Source: JADKAC01 sp964492065 (lineage in GTDB: Bacteria; Bacteroidota; Bacteroidia; Chitinophagales; BACL12). Taken from it: a DNA stretch of 64,000 nt. Shown here piece by piece: positions 18,156 to 26,814 of this stretch. Position numbers and translations under genes: made by a program. The notes beneath the pieces were generated by a model that was not told the DNA's origin, ran no database searches, and saw only the letters and a program-made list of their open reading frames with translations. The stretch spans positions 21,942 to 85,941 of the forward strand of contig CAZBHH010000011.1 in the NCBI GenBank assembly GCA_964492065.1. The letters are read 5' to 3'. How positions within the stretch are numbered: position 1 is the first letter of the stretch; each line of letters opens with the position of its first letter.

Positions 18156-20648
18156 ATGCTCAGGAATAGATTTGTAACCGCAATTTTTTTTCAGTTAATA
18201 CTCAGTGCAGGTATCGTCACAGCGCAGAATGTAGCGCTGGATGCCGCCGGCATTTTACTCGAATTGCAGAAGTTGAATACCACGGGAAGGGTGTTGTATG
18301 TAGCCGCTCACCCCGACGATGAAAACACCCGGTTGATTACCTATTTTGCCAACGGGAAAAAAGTGCGAACCGCTTATTTATCATTGACACGGGGCGATGG
18401 CGGTCAGAATTTAATCGGTGTGGAACAAGGCCCTTATCTGGGCGTGTTGCGCACTCAGGAATTGATGGAAGCCCGGAAAACCGATGGCGGCGAGCAATAC
18501 TTTACCACTGCCGTTGATTTTGGATATTCAAAAACGGCAAAGGAGACGTTTGCCATCTGGGATCATGACCGCTTATTGGAAGAGGTAGTATGGGTAATCC
18601 GCAATTTTCAGCCCGACATCATTATTACCCGGTTCCCTCCCGATGAAAGAGCCGGCCACGGACAGCACACGGTAAGTGCGGTAATTGCTCAGGAGGCGTT
18701 CGATGCCGCAGCTGATCCCACAATGTTTCCCGATCAATTACAATATGTAAAACCCTGGGCAGCCCAACGCATTTTCTGGAATGCCAGCGTGTGGTGGGAC
18801 CCTTCGCTTCCTGAAAAATTAAAGAATCAAAAAAATACGGGCATCATCGATATTGGACTTTACAATCCGTTGCTCGGTGCTTCGTACGGTGAAATCGCCG
18901 CCCACAGCCGCACACACCACAAGAGCCAGGGCTTCGGCAGCGCCCCTTCCAGGGGATCTCAAATGGAATATCTTACACTTACCAAAGGCGCTGACTTTGA
19001 CTCCGATATCTTCGAAGGTGTTTTCACCACCTGGGAACGACTGCGCATGGGCTCGGATATCGGCGCCATGATCGATTCAATTATCGCCGGTTATGACATG
19101 CGCAACCCCGCCGCCTCCTTACCGCAATTGCTGGACTTGTATAAAGTGCTGCAATCCATGCCTCAGCAAAATTTGATTGTGTATAAAACACATCAGCTAC
19201 AGCAAATTATCCTTGCTTGTGCCGGTATTTGGTTAGAGCCGGCAGCGACACAGCCGGTGGCTACTCAGGGAGAAAATTTAACCGTTGTGAATAACAGTAT
19301 TGCCCGTATGCCGGCCGATGTTGTTCTGAAGAGCATTGAAGTAAATGATTCGGTAATCTCCCTGAACCGGCCGATGGCGCTGAATATAAATTACCGGGAT
19401 ACGATGCAACTGCGCATCCCTTCCGATGCAAGTTCTTCTCCCTACTGGATGCAGTTGCCGTACAACGGATTTTTTGAAGTACAAGACAAAACAAAAATCG
19501 GTAAACCCGAAAGCGACCCCGCTATCGAAGTAACCTATCAATTGTTGTTCGGCAAGGATGTCGAAATGGATGTCAAACGCGGCGTTGTATATAAAGAAAC
19601 CGACCCGGTGGAAGGCGAAATAATCGACCCGCTCGCCATTGTTCCGCCGCTTGCGATAAACCCGTCGGATGAAGTATTTGTATTCGGCGGTAATAAGTCA
19701 AAAAAAATAATAATCAACGTAAAAGCATTCCGCGATATTAAACACGGCAATATACGATTGCAGACCGGCGAAGGTTGGTTGGTGGAGCCGGGCAGCCGGA
19801 ACATCGAGCTGCCAAAGGGAGAATCTCTCCGCCTGGAATTTGAAGTTACACCACCTGTTGACGCCTCTTCCGCCGTATTGCAACTGTTTTACACCACCGA
19901 ATATGCATCCGAACAACCGGCACAGAAAATTACAATAATAGACCATCCGCATATTCAGCGACAGGTAATCGTGGAAGCATCTGCCGCAACAATGGTTAAA
20001 GTGGAAACCGCTTTTACCGACAGGAAAATCGGGTATATTGAAGGAGCGGGCGATAAGGTGTTTGAATCGCTGCAACAATTGGATGCAGACATAAACTTGA
20101 TTGACCCGCGGGGAATTTCATTACAGGAATTAATGCAATACGATGTCATTATTGCGGGAATCCGTGCATACAATACCTCCAAGGACCTGGCGGATATTCA
20201 CAACCTGTTGAAAGCCTATACGGAACAGGGGGGCATCTACATTGTCCAATACAATACGAACCGCGATTTATTTACCGCTGATATTGCACCTTATCCGTTT
20301 ACCATTGGCAGGGGAAGGGTGAGCGATGAACATTCGGAAGTGCGTTTTTTACTGCCCGATCATCCGGTATTGAACACCCCCAATACAATTACAACGGCGG
20401 ATTTTCAAAATTGGGTACAGGAGCGGGGGCTTTACTTTGCAACGGAAATGGATTCCGCATTTGTCGCACCGCTGGCTTTCAAAGATCCGGATGAAGAGGC
20501 GCAGAACGGCGCACTGATTATCGCAGACTACGGCAAAGGCGCTTTCATTTATACCGGCATATCCTTCTTCCGCGAACTGCCCGCAGGCGTGCCGGGCGCT
20601 TACCGGTTATTTATCAATTTACTGGAGTACAAACCCCTGACGCAATAA
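18156..20648 (+). CDS. Secreted PIG-L-family deacetylase, long form
   Basis: 830 residues with a signal peptide (cut near VTAQ, residue 24). The PIG-L/LmbE domain spans about 45-300: the zinc motif is AAHPDDENTR (HPDD at 52-55), followed by LSLTRGDGGQN, PDIIITRFPPDERAGHGQHT and the later His-rich AHSRTHHKSQGFG. Such enzymes remove acetyl from N-acetylglucosamine-type groups. A middle region of beta-rich, Ig/NEW3-like sequence follows (about 370-620), and the last 200 residues (YDVIIAGIRAYNTSKDL, GGIYIVQYNTN, YGKGAFIYTGISFFRELPAG) resemble ThuA/GATase1-type folds. A 44-residue membrane protein starts 1 bp after the stop, then a sodium symporter and a porin, suggesting a sugar-conjugate uptake locus. 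Confidence 0.85.
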   Translation: MLRNRFVTAIFFQLILSAGIVTAQNVALDAAGILLELQKLNTTGRVLYVAAHPDDENTRLITYFANGKKVRTAYLSLTRGDGGQNLIGVEQGPYLGVLRTQELMEARKTDGGEQYFTTAVDFGYSKTAKETFAIWDHDRLLEEVVWVIRNFQPDIIITRFPPDERAGHGQHTVSAVIAQEAFDAAADPTMFPDQLQYVKPWAAQRIFWNASVWWDPSLPEKLKNQKNTGIIDIGLYNPLLGASYGEIAAHSRTHHKSQGFGSAPSRGSQMEYLTLTKGADFDSDIFEGVFTTWERLRMGSDIGAMIDSIIAGYDMRNPAASLPQLLDLYKVLQSMPQQNLIVYKTHQLQQIILACAGIWLEPAATQPVATQGENLTVVNNSIARMPADVVLKSIEVNDSVISLNRPMALNINYRDTMQLRIPSDASSSPYWMQLPYNGFFEVQDKTKIGKPESDPAIEVTYQLLFGKDVEMDVKRGVVYKETDPVEGEIIDPLAIVPPLAINPSDEVFVFGGNKSKKIIINVKAFRDIKHGNIRLQTGEGWLVEPGSRNIELPKGESLRLEFEVTPPVDASSAVLQLFYTTEYASEQPAQKITIIDHPHIQRQVIVEASAATMVKVETAFTDRKIGYIEGAGDKVFESLQQLDADINLIDPRGISLQELMQYDVIIAGIRAYNTSKDLADIHNLLKAYTEQGGIYIVQYNTNRDLFTADIAPYPFTIGRGRVSDEHSEVRFLLPDHPVLNTPNTITTADFQNWVQERGLYFATEMDSAFVAPLAFKDPDEEAQNGALIIADYGKGAFIYTGISFFRELPAGVPGAYRLFINLLEYKPLTQ

Positions 20649-20649
20649 A

Positions 20650-20784
20650 ATGGAATCGAGAGACAAAAACAATAAACCGGAAGCGCCCTTGCTCGGCTCA
20701 TGGAGAAATTGGTATATGGTTTTAATAACATTTCTCATTCTACAGATTGCACTTTTTACCTGGTTGACAATACTTTTTAAATGA
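20650..20784 (+). CDS. 44-residue single-pass membrane protein coupled to the symporter
   Basis: Starts one base after the PIG-L stop codon and overlaps the symporter start in ATGA, so it lies inside the operon with no free space on either side. The protein begins MESRDKNNKPEAPLLGSWRN, then one hydrophobic helix (about 22-42) with Trp and Tyr at its edges, ending TILFK. Position, composition and coupling argue that it is a real gene and a likely accessory subunit of the symporter, in the way small YjcH-type proteins accompany acetate permeases, though it is not obviously related to them. Confidence 0.75.
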   Translation: MESRDKNNKPEAPLLGSWRNWYMVLITFLILQIALFTWLTILFK

Positions 20785-22493
20785 GTATTGCCGATTGGAT
20801 AGTGATGCTTGGCACCCTGACGGCAATTGCCGTTTACGGAATCTTCCACACGCGGAACAGCCGCAACCTCGAAGGCTTTATTAAAGCGGACAATGCGGAG
20901 CGCTGGTGGGGTATCGGGCTATCTGTTATGGCTACACAGGCGAGCGCCATCACCTTTCTCTCTACGCCGGGACAGGCCTATTCCGACGGCATGCGCTTCG
21001 TTCAGTTTTATTTCGGTCTGCCGATAGCCATGATACTCGTTTCGGTATTCTTCATTCCCATGTATTACAAATTAAAGGTCTTTACTGCCTACGAATTTCT
21101 CGAAAGCAGGTTTGACGTCAAGACCCGCACCTTGACTGCCGGGTTATTCCTCTTGCAGAGAAGCCTGGCGGCGGGCATTACCATCTATGCACCGTCCATT
21201 ATCGTTTCGCAGTTAATCGGCTGGAGCCTGAATTTTACAGTATGCTTTATTGGGCTTTTCGTCACGCTCTATGTAATCTCAGGTGGCGCACGGGCGGTGG
21301 CGATCACCCATAAGCAACAGATGGCCGTCATGTTTACCGGGATGTTTGTGGCATTTGGCTTCCTGGTGTACTATATCAGCCGGCAAATGAGCCTGAACGA
21401 TGGCCTGCACGTGGCTGGTGCGCTCGGCAAAATGAATGTCGTTGACTACACATTTGACCTGAACAACCGCTATACGATTTGGAGTGGTATTCTCGGCGGG
21501 CTGTTCCTGCAACTGAGTTATTTCGGTACGGATCAAAGCCAGGTGGGCAGGTATATTTCCGGAAAATCTGTAGCCCAAAGTCGCCTGGGTTTGCTGTTCA
21601 ACGGCCTGATGAAAATTCCAATGCAGTTCTTTATCTTGCTGACCGGGGTTTTGGTATTTGTATTTTATCAGATATACCAGCCGCCGGTGTATTTCAACAC
21701 ACTGGAAATTGAAAATGTAAAGTCATCTGAACACCGCGATGCATTCATGGATTTACAGGTGCAAATGGATTCGGCCTTCTCCCATAAAGCCATTGCGCTT
21801 GAGCGATATGTAGCAGCCCTGCATTCGGGTAACGAAGCGCAGGTATTGGCTGAAAAAAATACATTGACCGCCGGCCAGGTGCGCTACGACAGCCTGCGCA
21901 GCGCCGTTCAGGTTTTGATTGCAGACAATAACCCGAAAGCCGAGGACGATGGCGATTATATTTTTATGCGCTTCGTCATGGATTTCCTGCCGGTGGGCTT
22001 GATAGGCCTTTTGTTCGCCGTCATATTTTCTGCCGGCATGAGTTCATCGGCTTCTGAAATTACCGCACTATCGGCAACGTTTACCATCGATGTCTATAAA
22101 CGGTTGCTGGTGAAAAATGCCTCGCCCGAAAAATACCTTACTGCCTCCAGGATCTTCACCCTGTTGTTCGGCATTCTCGCTATCGGATTTGCTCTCGTCG
22201 TTTCGCAGTTCGATAATTTAATCGAGGCGGTAAATATTATCGGCAGCCTGTTCTACGGCACTATTTTAGGAATATTTATCACTGCCTTTTTACTGAAATC
22301 CGTATCGGGAAATGCCGTGTTTATTGCGGCGCTGATTACCCAATTTGTTATTTTCTACATGGATTTCAACGACCGGTTTCACTGGGGTCTGCCATCTCTC
22401 CACCTTAGCTACCTGTGGAATAATGTTCTCGGCTGCCTGCTGGTGATGCTGCTCAGTTTGATAGCCCGCCTCTTTACCGCAAAAACCAAATAA
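20781..22493 (+). CDS. Sodium:solute symporter (SSS family)
   Basis: 570 residues with about 13-14 membrane helices of the LeuT-like SSS fold. Family segments include GLSVMATQASAITFLSTPGQAY (shown in part: SAITFLSTPGQAYSDG), FLESRFDVKTRTLTAGLFLLQ and VIFSAGMSSSASEITALSATFTIDVYKR (shown as FSAGMSSSASEITALSATF), the last carrying Ser residues of the Na2 site. An unusual soluble insert of roughly 85 residues (about 300-385, helical and charged: SEHRDAFMDLQVQMDSAF) sits between two helices. The substrate is not readable; the deacetylase upstream and porin downstream suggest a sugar or sugar acid. Confidence 0.9.
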   Translation: MSIADWIVMLGTLTAIAVYGIFHTRNSRNLEGFIKADNAERWWGIGLSVMATQASAITFLSTPGQAYSDGMRFVQFYFGLPIAMILVSVFFIPMYYKLKVFTAYEFLESRFDVKTRTLTAGLFLLQRSLAAGITIYAPSIIVSQLIGWSLNFTVCFIGLFVTLYVISGGARAVAITHKQQMAVMFTGMFVAFGFLVYYISRQMSLNDGLHVAGALGKMNVVDYTFDLNNRYTIWSGILGGLFLQLSYFGTDQSQVGRYISGKSVAQSRLGLLFNGLMKIPMQFFILLTGVLVFVFYQIYQPPVYFNTLEIENVKSSEHRDAFMDLQVQMDSAFSHKAIALERYVAALHSGNEAQVLAEKNTLTAGQVRYDSLRSAVQVLIADNNPKAEDDGDYIFMRFVMDFLPVGLIGLLFAVIFSAGMSSSASEITALSATFTIDVYKRLLVKNASPEKYLTASRIFTLLFGILAIGFALVVSQFDNLIEAVNIIGSLFYGTILGIFITAFLLKSVSGNAVFIAALITQFVIFYMDFNDRFHWGLPSLHLSYLWNNVLGCLLVMLLSLIARLFTAKTK

Positions 22494-22623
22494 TTTTCAC
22501 GCCTGCTTACCCTATTTAGAGGCATTCCAAAGGAATCCGGCATTTATTTACTCTGTTAACAAAACCTTAACAAATGTTTAATTGACATTTACAAATAGTG
22601 TTAAAAACGGGCATAGCTTCGCA

Positions 22624-23991
22624 ATGTTAATCAGTAAATCGATGAACAGGGTTCATTTTTACGCATTGATATTTGTTTTAAGTGTATTTACATTTGATGC
22701 GATAGGTCAGACATTTTCGATGTCGGGAGAATTTCGCCCCCGCATTGAATACCGCGACGGCTTCAAAACGCTGCCGGCCGCAGATGCTGAGCCCGCCTTT
22801 CTCGCCAATGAGAGAATGCGCCTGATTCTGGATTATAAGAGTAAGCGGGTAAATTTCCGCCTTACCCCGCAGCATACGGGATTGTTTGGGCAAAACAGCT
22901 TTATCAATGCTGCCGAAAACAATTTCTCAATTTATGAAGCATACGCCGACCTGAATTTATGCAGTAAGCAACTGGATTCCACTTGTATTATCGATTTGCT
23001 GCGATTGAGAATAGGAAGGCAGGTACTCAACTACGATGGCGGCAGGATATTGAGTAACCTGGACTGGCCTGCACAGGGCATCCGTCACGATGCGGTAGTG
23101 CTCTTCCTGGAAGAAAAGGGATGGGAGTTTATTTTGGGTGCGGCATTTAATCAGCAAGCCGATGTATTATCCGGTACCGCCTTTTACGGCAATTATTACA
23201 AGTCACTACAGTTTGCCAGGCTGCATCACACATTTAAAAATCTCGACCTGGCAGCGTTGATTTTAAAAGATGATTTTCAAAATGTCATTACCGATTCACT
23301 CGGCGATAAAACTACCAATGGTGTAAACAGCCGGATAACCGCCGGAGGTATGTTGAAATATACCATTGCACCGGGTGTGAGTGTGCACGGCGAATTTTAC
23401 CAGCAGATGGGTAAAGACATACTTTTCAATAACCTGAATGCACAGCTATACAGTTTGGAAGTGCAGTTTAAAACACCGAATAAAAAACTGATTATTACTC
23501 CGGGTGCCGACATCCTGAGCGGCAATGACGGCGTAGTTCAAAACGGGGGAAACCTCGAAAATACAAACCGGTTCTTCACGCCGACTTACGGCATCAACCA
23601 TAAATTCTACGGCTATGCCGATTATTTCTATTGCGGCAATGCATTTGGCGACGGCGGACTGATCGATTATTATATCCGCAGTTCCTTTGCATTTACAAGT
23701 AAGTTCAATACATGGCTACACTTCCACGCATTCAATTCTTATGCGGATATCGCCGATTTAACAGATCCTTCCAAAACAGTTTCACCTTACCTGGGAACAG
23801 AAATAGACTGGCTGTTAAATTACACCTTCGACGAACAAGTGAGCGTACAGTTTGGCACTTGTTTTATGTTTGGATCAGAAACGCTGAAACAAGTGAAGAG
23901 CCTGACCGGCGACATTCGCAATGTCGGAAATTTTACCTACCTGCAATTTAAGTTTACGCCAAAGTTTTTTGAAACGAAGGTCGCCGGATAA
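22624..23991 (+). CDS. Alginate-export-type outer-membrane porin
   Basis: About 455 residues from the ATG at 22624; a second ATG at 22642 also gives a good signal peptide (MNRVHFYALIFVLSVFTFDAIG). The mature protein begins QTFSMSGEFRPRIEYRDGF and has LANERMRLILDYKSKRVNFRLTPQ (in part: RMRLILDYKSKRVNF), LRIGRQVLNYDGGRIL and NWPAQGIRHDA-like GRQ...QG...HDA elements, the pattern of the alginate export (AlgE-like) family common in Bacteroidota. The upstream frame to 22582 uses a TTG and is rejected. It stands 130 bp after the symporter on the same strand; probably the outer-membrane step for the same substrate. Confidence 0.8.
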   Translation: MLISKSMNRVHFYALIFVLSVFTFDAIGQTFSMSGEFRPRIEYRDGFKTLPAADAEPAFLANERMRLILDYKSKRVNFRLTPQHTGLFGQNSFINAAENNFSIYEAYADLNLCSKQLDSTCIIDLLRLRIGRQVLNYDGGRILSNLDWPAQGIRHDAVVLFLEEKGWEFILGAAFNQQADVLSGTAFYGNYYKSLQFARLHHTFKNLDLAALILKDDFQNVITDSLGDKTTNGVNSRITAGGMLKYTIAPGVSVHGEFYQQMGKDILFNNLNAQLYSLEVQFKTPNKKLIITPGADILSGNDGVVQNGGNLENTNRFFTPTYGINHKFYGYADYFYCGNAFGDGGLIDYYIRSSFAFTSKFNTWLHFHAFNSYADIADLTDPSKTVSPYLGTEIDWLLNYTFDEQVSVQFGTCFMFGSETLKQVKSLTGDIRNVGNFTYLQFKFTPKFFETKVAG

Positions 23992-24091
23992 GAACCCGGC
24001 GTTTCGGGCTTATTGTTGAATCTTTGTGAATAAATGCATTCCCGCTAACTCTTTCGCAGAAAATTGCAATGCTTCATTACACTGCGATGCG

Positions 24092-24099
24092 TAATTTTG
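24092..24099 (+). promoter_or_regulatory. -7 promoter element TAATTTTG directly before thyA
   Basis: Exact TAnnTTTG match, ending 4 nt before the thyA ATG, which would leave essentially no 5' leader. A -33 candidate (ATTG) is spaced 25 bp, longer than usual. Confidence 0.5.
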
Positions 24100-24103
24100 G
24101 AGT

Positions 24104-24898
24104 ATGCAACAATATCATGCGCTACTCCGAAAAATTCTGGAAGAAGGGGTTGCGAAAAGCGACAGGACAGGTACAGGAACGCTGAGTATTTTCGGATACC
24201 AGATGCGCTTCGACTTGTCGAAGGGCTTTCCGTTACTCACTACAAAAAAATTACATGTCCGTTCCATTATTCACGAACTGCTTTGGTTTATCAGCGGCGA
24301 CACCAATATTAAATATCTGAAGGACAACGGCGTTTCGATTTGGGATGATTGGGCCGACAGCAACGGCGACTTAGGGCCGGTGTATGGTCATCAATGGCGG
24401 TCATGGCCGGCGCCCGGCGGCAGGAAAATTGATCAGATTCAACAATTAATTGAGCAAATTCAGCACAATCCGGATTCACGCCGGTTAATCGTGAGCGCCT
24501 GGAACCCCTCCGATATTGAATCTATGGCGCTGCCGCCATGTCATTGTTTATTTCAATTTTATGTAGTTGAGGGAAAGTTGAGCTGCCAGTTGTACCAGCG
24601 CAGTGCAGACACTTTTTTAGGCGTGCCTTTTAATATAGCCTCCTATGCATTATTGACCATGATGGTGGCGCAGGTTTGCGGCCTTCAACCGGGCGAATTT
24701 ATTCATACCTTCGGCGATGCCCACTTGTACAACGATCATATCGAACAGGCAAAGTTGCAGTTGAGCAGAGAGCCGAGAGCGCTGCCCGTAATGCAAATAA
24801 ATCCGGAAGTAAAAGATCTGTTTGCTTTTAAGTTTGATGATTTCACGCTGCTGGACTACAATCCCTATCCGCATATAAAAGCAGATGTGAGCGTATGA
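24104..24898 (+). CDS. thyA: Thymidylate synthase
   Basis: 264 residues, the normal length for ThyA. It makes dTMP from dUMP with methylene-tetrahydrofolate. The phosphate-binding SDRTGTGT (19-26), GPVYGHQWR, the active-site LPPCHCLFQF (Cys146), DSRRLIVSAWNPSD, YQRSADTFLGVPFNIASYALL and GDAHLYNDHIEQ are all present. The stop overlaps the folA start, so dTMP synthesis and regeneration of its folate product are coupled. Confidence 0.98.
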   Translation: MQQYHALLRKILEEGVAKSDRTGTGTLSIFGYQMRFDLSKGFPLLTTKKLHVRSIIHELLWFISGDTNIKYLKDNGVSIWDDWADSNGDLGPVYGHQWRSWPAPGGRKIDQIQQLIEQIQHNPDSRRLIVSAWNPSDIESMALPPCHCLFQFYVVEGKLSCQLYQRSADTFLGVPFNIASYALLTMMVAQVCGLQPGEFIHTFGDAHLYNDHIEQAKLQLSREPRALPVMQINPEVKDLFAFKFDDFTLLDYNPYPHIKADVSV

Positions 24899-25392
24899 TT
24901 TTTTCAATTATTGTCGCAGCAGATACAAAGGGCGTTATCGGTTTACACGGCGAAATGCCATGGAAAAAATTAAGTGCCGATTTAAAATTTTTTAAACAAA
25001 CAACCTTAGGACATTGGTGTATTCTGGGTCGCAAAACCTATAATGCATTAGGCAATGCCGTTCTACCCGGAAGGCAATTTATCGTCGTCACCAGGGATAC
25101 TTCTTTCAAATCTTCCGATAGCCTGGTAACCCATTCACTCGAATCCGCAATGCAAATGGATGTAATTGCCAAAGAACAGGAAGTGTTTATCCTGGGCGGT
25201 GGCGAAATTTACAGGCAGGCGTTTCCCTATGTCAGCAAAATATATCTCACACGTATTCACGATTCGTTTAATGGCGACACGCATTTTTTTATCCCCGATC
25301 CCGAAAACTGGAAACTGACTTCACGCAGGGATTTCCCACAAGATGAAAAAAATCCGTACCGGTATTCCTTTTTGGTATTTGAAAAAATTTAA
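24895..25392 (+). CDS. folA: Dihydrofolate reductase
   Basis: 165 residues. Regenerates tetrahydrofolate from the dihydrofolate that ThyA produces. Motifs: GVIGLHGEMPWKKLSADLKFFK with Trp and Asp near residues 22-31 (in part: MPWKKLSADLKFFK), ILGRKTYNALG, PGRQFIVVTR, and the NADPH-binding VFILGGGEIYRQAFP. Overlaps thyA by 4 bp (ATGA), the common thyA-folA arrangement. Confidence 0.97.
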   Translation: MIFSIIVAADTKGVIGLHGEMPWKKLSADLKFFKQTTLGHWCILGRKTYNALGNAVLPGRQFIVVTRDTSFKSSDSLVTHSLESAMQMDVIAKEQEVFILGGGEIYRQAFPYVSKIYLTRIHDSFNGDTHFFIPDPENWKLTSRRDFPQDEKNPYRYSFLVFEKI

Positions 25393-25408
25393 TCGTTAAA
25401 TTGTTAAA

Positions 25409-26647
25409 TTGAAAACAGGCCAGGCATTACCGCTGAGAAAAAAAGTACTGAACGGAGTGGTAATTGTCGCTGCACTCGGTTATTTCGTTGATATCTACGA
25501 CTTGATTTTATTTGGGATAGTGCGCAGCCCGAGTTTACAGGCGCTGGGTTATACGGGAGATGATTTGGTGGATAAGGGGTTATTCCTGTTGAATATGCAA
25601 ATGGCAGGGATGATGGCCGGTGGGTTACTATGGGGAATTTTAGGCGATATAAAAGGCCGGATATCGGTATTGTACGGTTCGATTTTTTTGTATTCGGTTG
25701 CCAATATTTTAAATGGATTTGTTGCTGACATACATCAATATGCCGTATTCAGGCTTTTGGCGGGCATCGGCCTCGCCGGGGAACTGGGCGCAGGCATTAC
25801 TCTTGTGAATGAAACCATGACGAAAGAGCACCGCGGTTACGGCACCATGTTAGTAGTTACCTTCGGTACGCTCGGCGCAGTGGCAGCGGCGTTAATTGCA
25901 GATAGTTTTCAATGGCAGACTTCGTATTTCGTCGGCGGTGGTTTGGGCATCGTCCTGTTGGTATTACGGGTAGGTGTAAATGAAAGCGCCATGTTTAAAA
26001 ATGCTATAAAAGAAAGTAAACATGCTTTGAGCTTTTTGACGCTCTTTAAAAACCGGAATCGGGTAAAAAAATATTTGCTGTGTATTCTCACCGGCATTCC
26101 AATTTGGTTTATTGTGGGGATTCTCATTATACTCTCCCCCGAAATCGGCGAGGTTATCGGTGTCAACGGAACAGTTTCTGCCGGAAAAGCAATTCTGTGG
26201 TGTTATGTGGGTCTAAGCGCCGGCGATTTCGGCAGCGGGCTCATCAGCCAACTCATCAAAAGCAGGAAGAAAGTCGTAATCGCTTTTATAATCCTGTGTA
26301 CGCTTGTTACAGTTGTCTATTTATTCTCAAATGCTATCAGCCTGCTTTATTTTTATTTTCTCTGTTTTGCCCTGGGATTCTCCGCTGGGTATTGGGCGCT
26401 GTTCGTCACCATGGCTTCGGAACAATTCGGAACAAATATTCGCTCAACGGTGACGACTACCGTTCCCAATTTTGTGAGAGCTTCGGTTATTCCAATTACG
26501 CTTTCCTACCAGTTTGTCGCTGCTAATTCCGATGTGCGTATTGCCGCCTTAACAGTGGGATTGGTTTGTATGGCAATTGCATTATGCGCAATTCTTCTTT
26601 TAAAAGATACTTACGGCAAAGAACTGGACTACCGGGAAGCGGATTAG
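25409..26647 (+). CDS. MFS transporter (sugar-porter-like)
   Basis: 412 residues with twelve predicted helices. The signature loops are GILGDIKGRISVLYGS between helices 2 and 3 (GDxxGR form) and ELGAGITLVNETMTKEHRGYGT after helix 5. The start appears to be TTG at 25409: the frame reads LKTGQALPLRKKVLNG and no ATG occurs before the first helix. It is 16 bp after folA, so it may be in the same transcript. The first helix has YFVDIYDLILFG, seen in metabolite:H+ symporter types. Substrate unknown. Confidence 0.85.
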   Translation: MKTGQALPLRKKVLNGVVIVAALGYFVDIYDLILFGIVRSPSLQALGYTGDDLVDKGLFLLNMQMAGMMAGGLLWGILGDIKGRISVLYGSIFLYSVANILNGFVADIHQYAVFRLLAGIGLAGELGAGITLVNETMTKEHRGYGTMLVVTFGTLGAVAAALIADSFQWQTSYFVGGGLGIVLLVLRVGVNESAMFKNAIKESKHALSFLTLFKNRNRVKKYLLCILTGIPIWFIVGILIILSPEIGEVIGVNGTVSAGKAILWCYVGLSAGDFGSGLISQLIKSRKKVVIAFIILCTLVTVVYLFSNAISLLYFYFLCFALGFSAGYWALFVTMASEQFGTNIRSTVTTTVPNFVRASVIPITLSYQFVAANSDVRIAALTVGLVCMAIALCAILLLKDTYGKELDYREAD

Positions 26648-26814
26648 TGCATGCTTTTTTCAACTGAAAATCCGCCGTACAATCTTTTTGCCCTATTTTG
26701 AAGATAGTTTAGTGTTTTTTGTATTTGGTTAACAATTTCATGGGCGAAATTTAATTTCCGTTTGATTTTGGCAATGCAAATGTAATTTCCTTTGTAGTTC
26801 AAAATATATACGAA

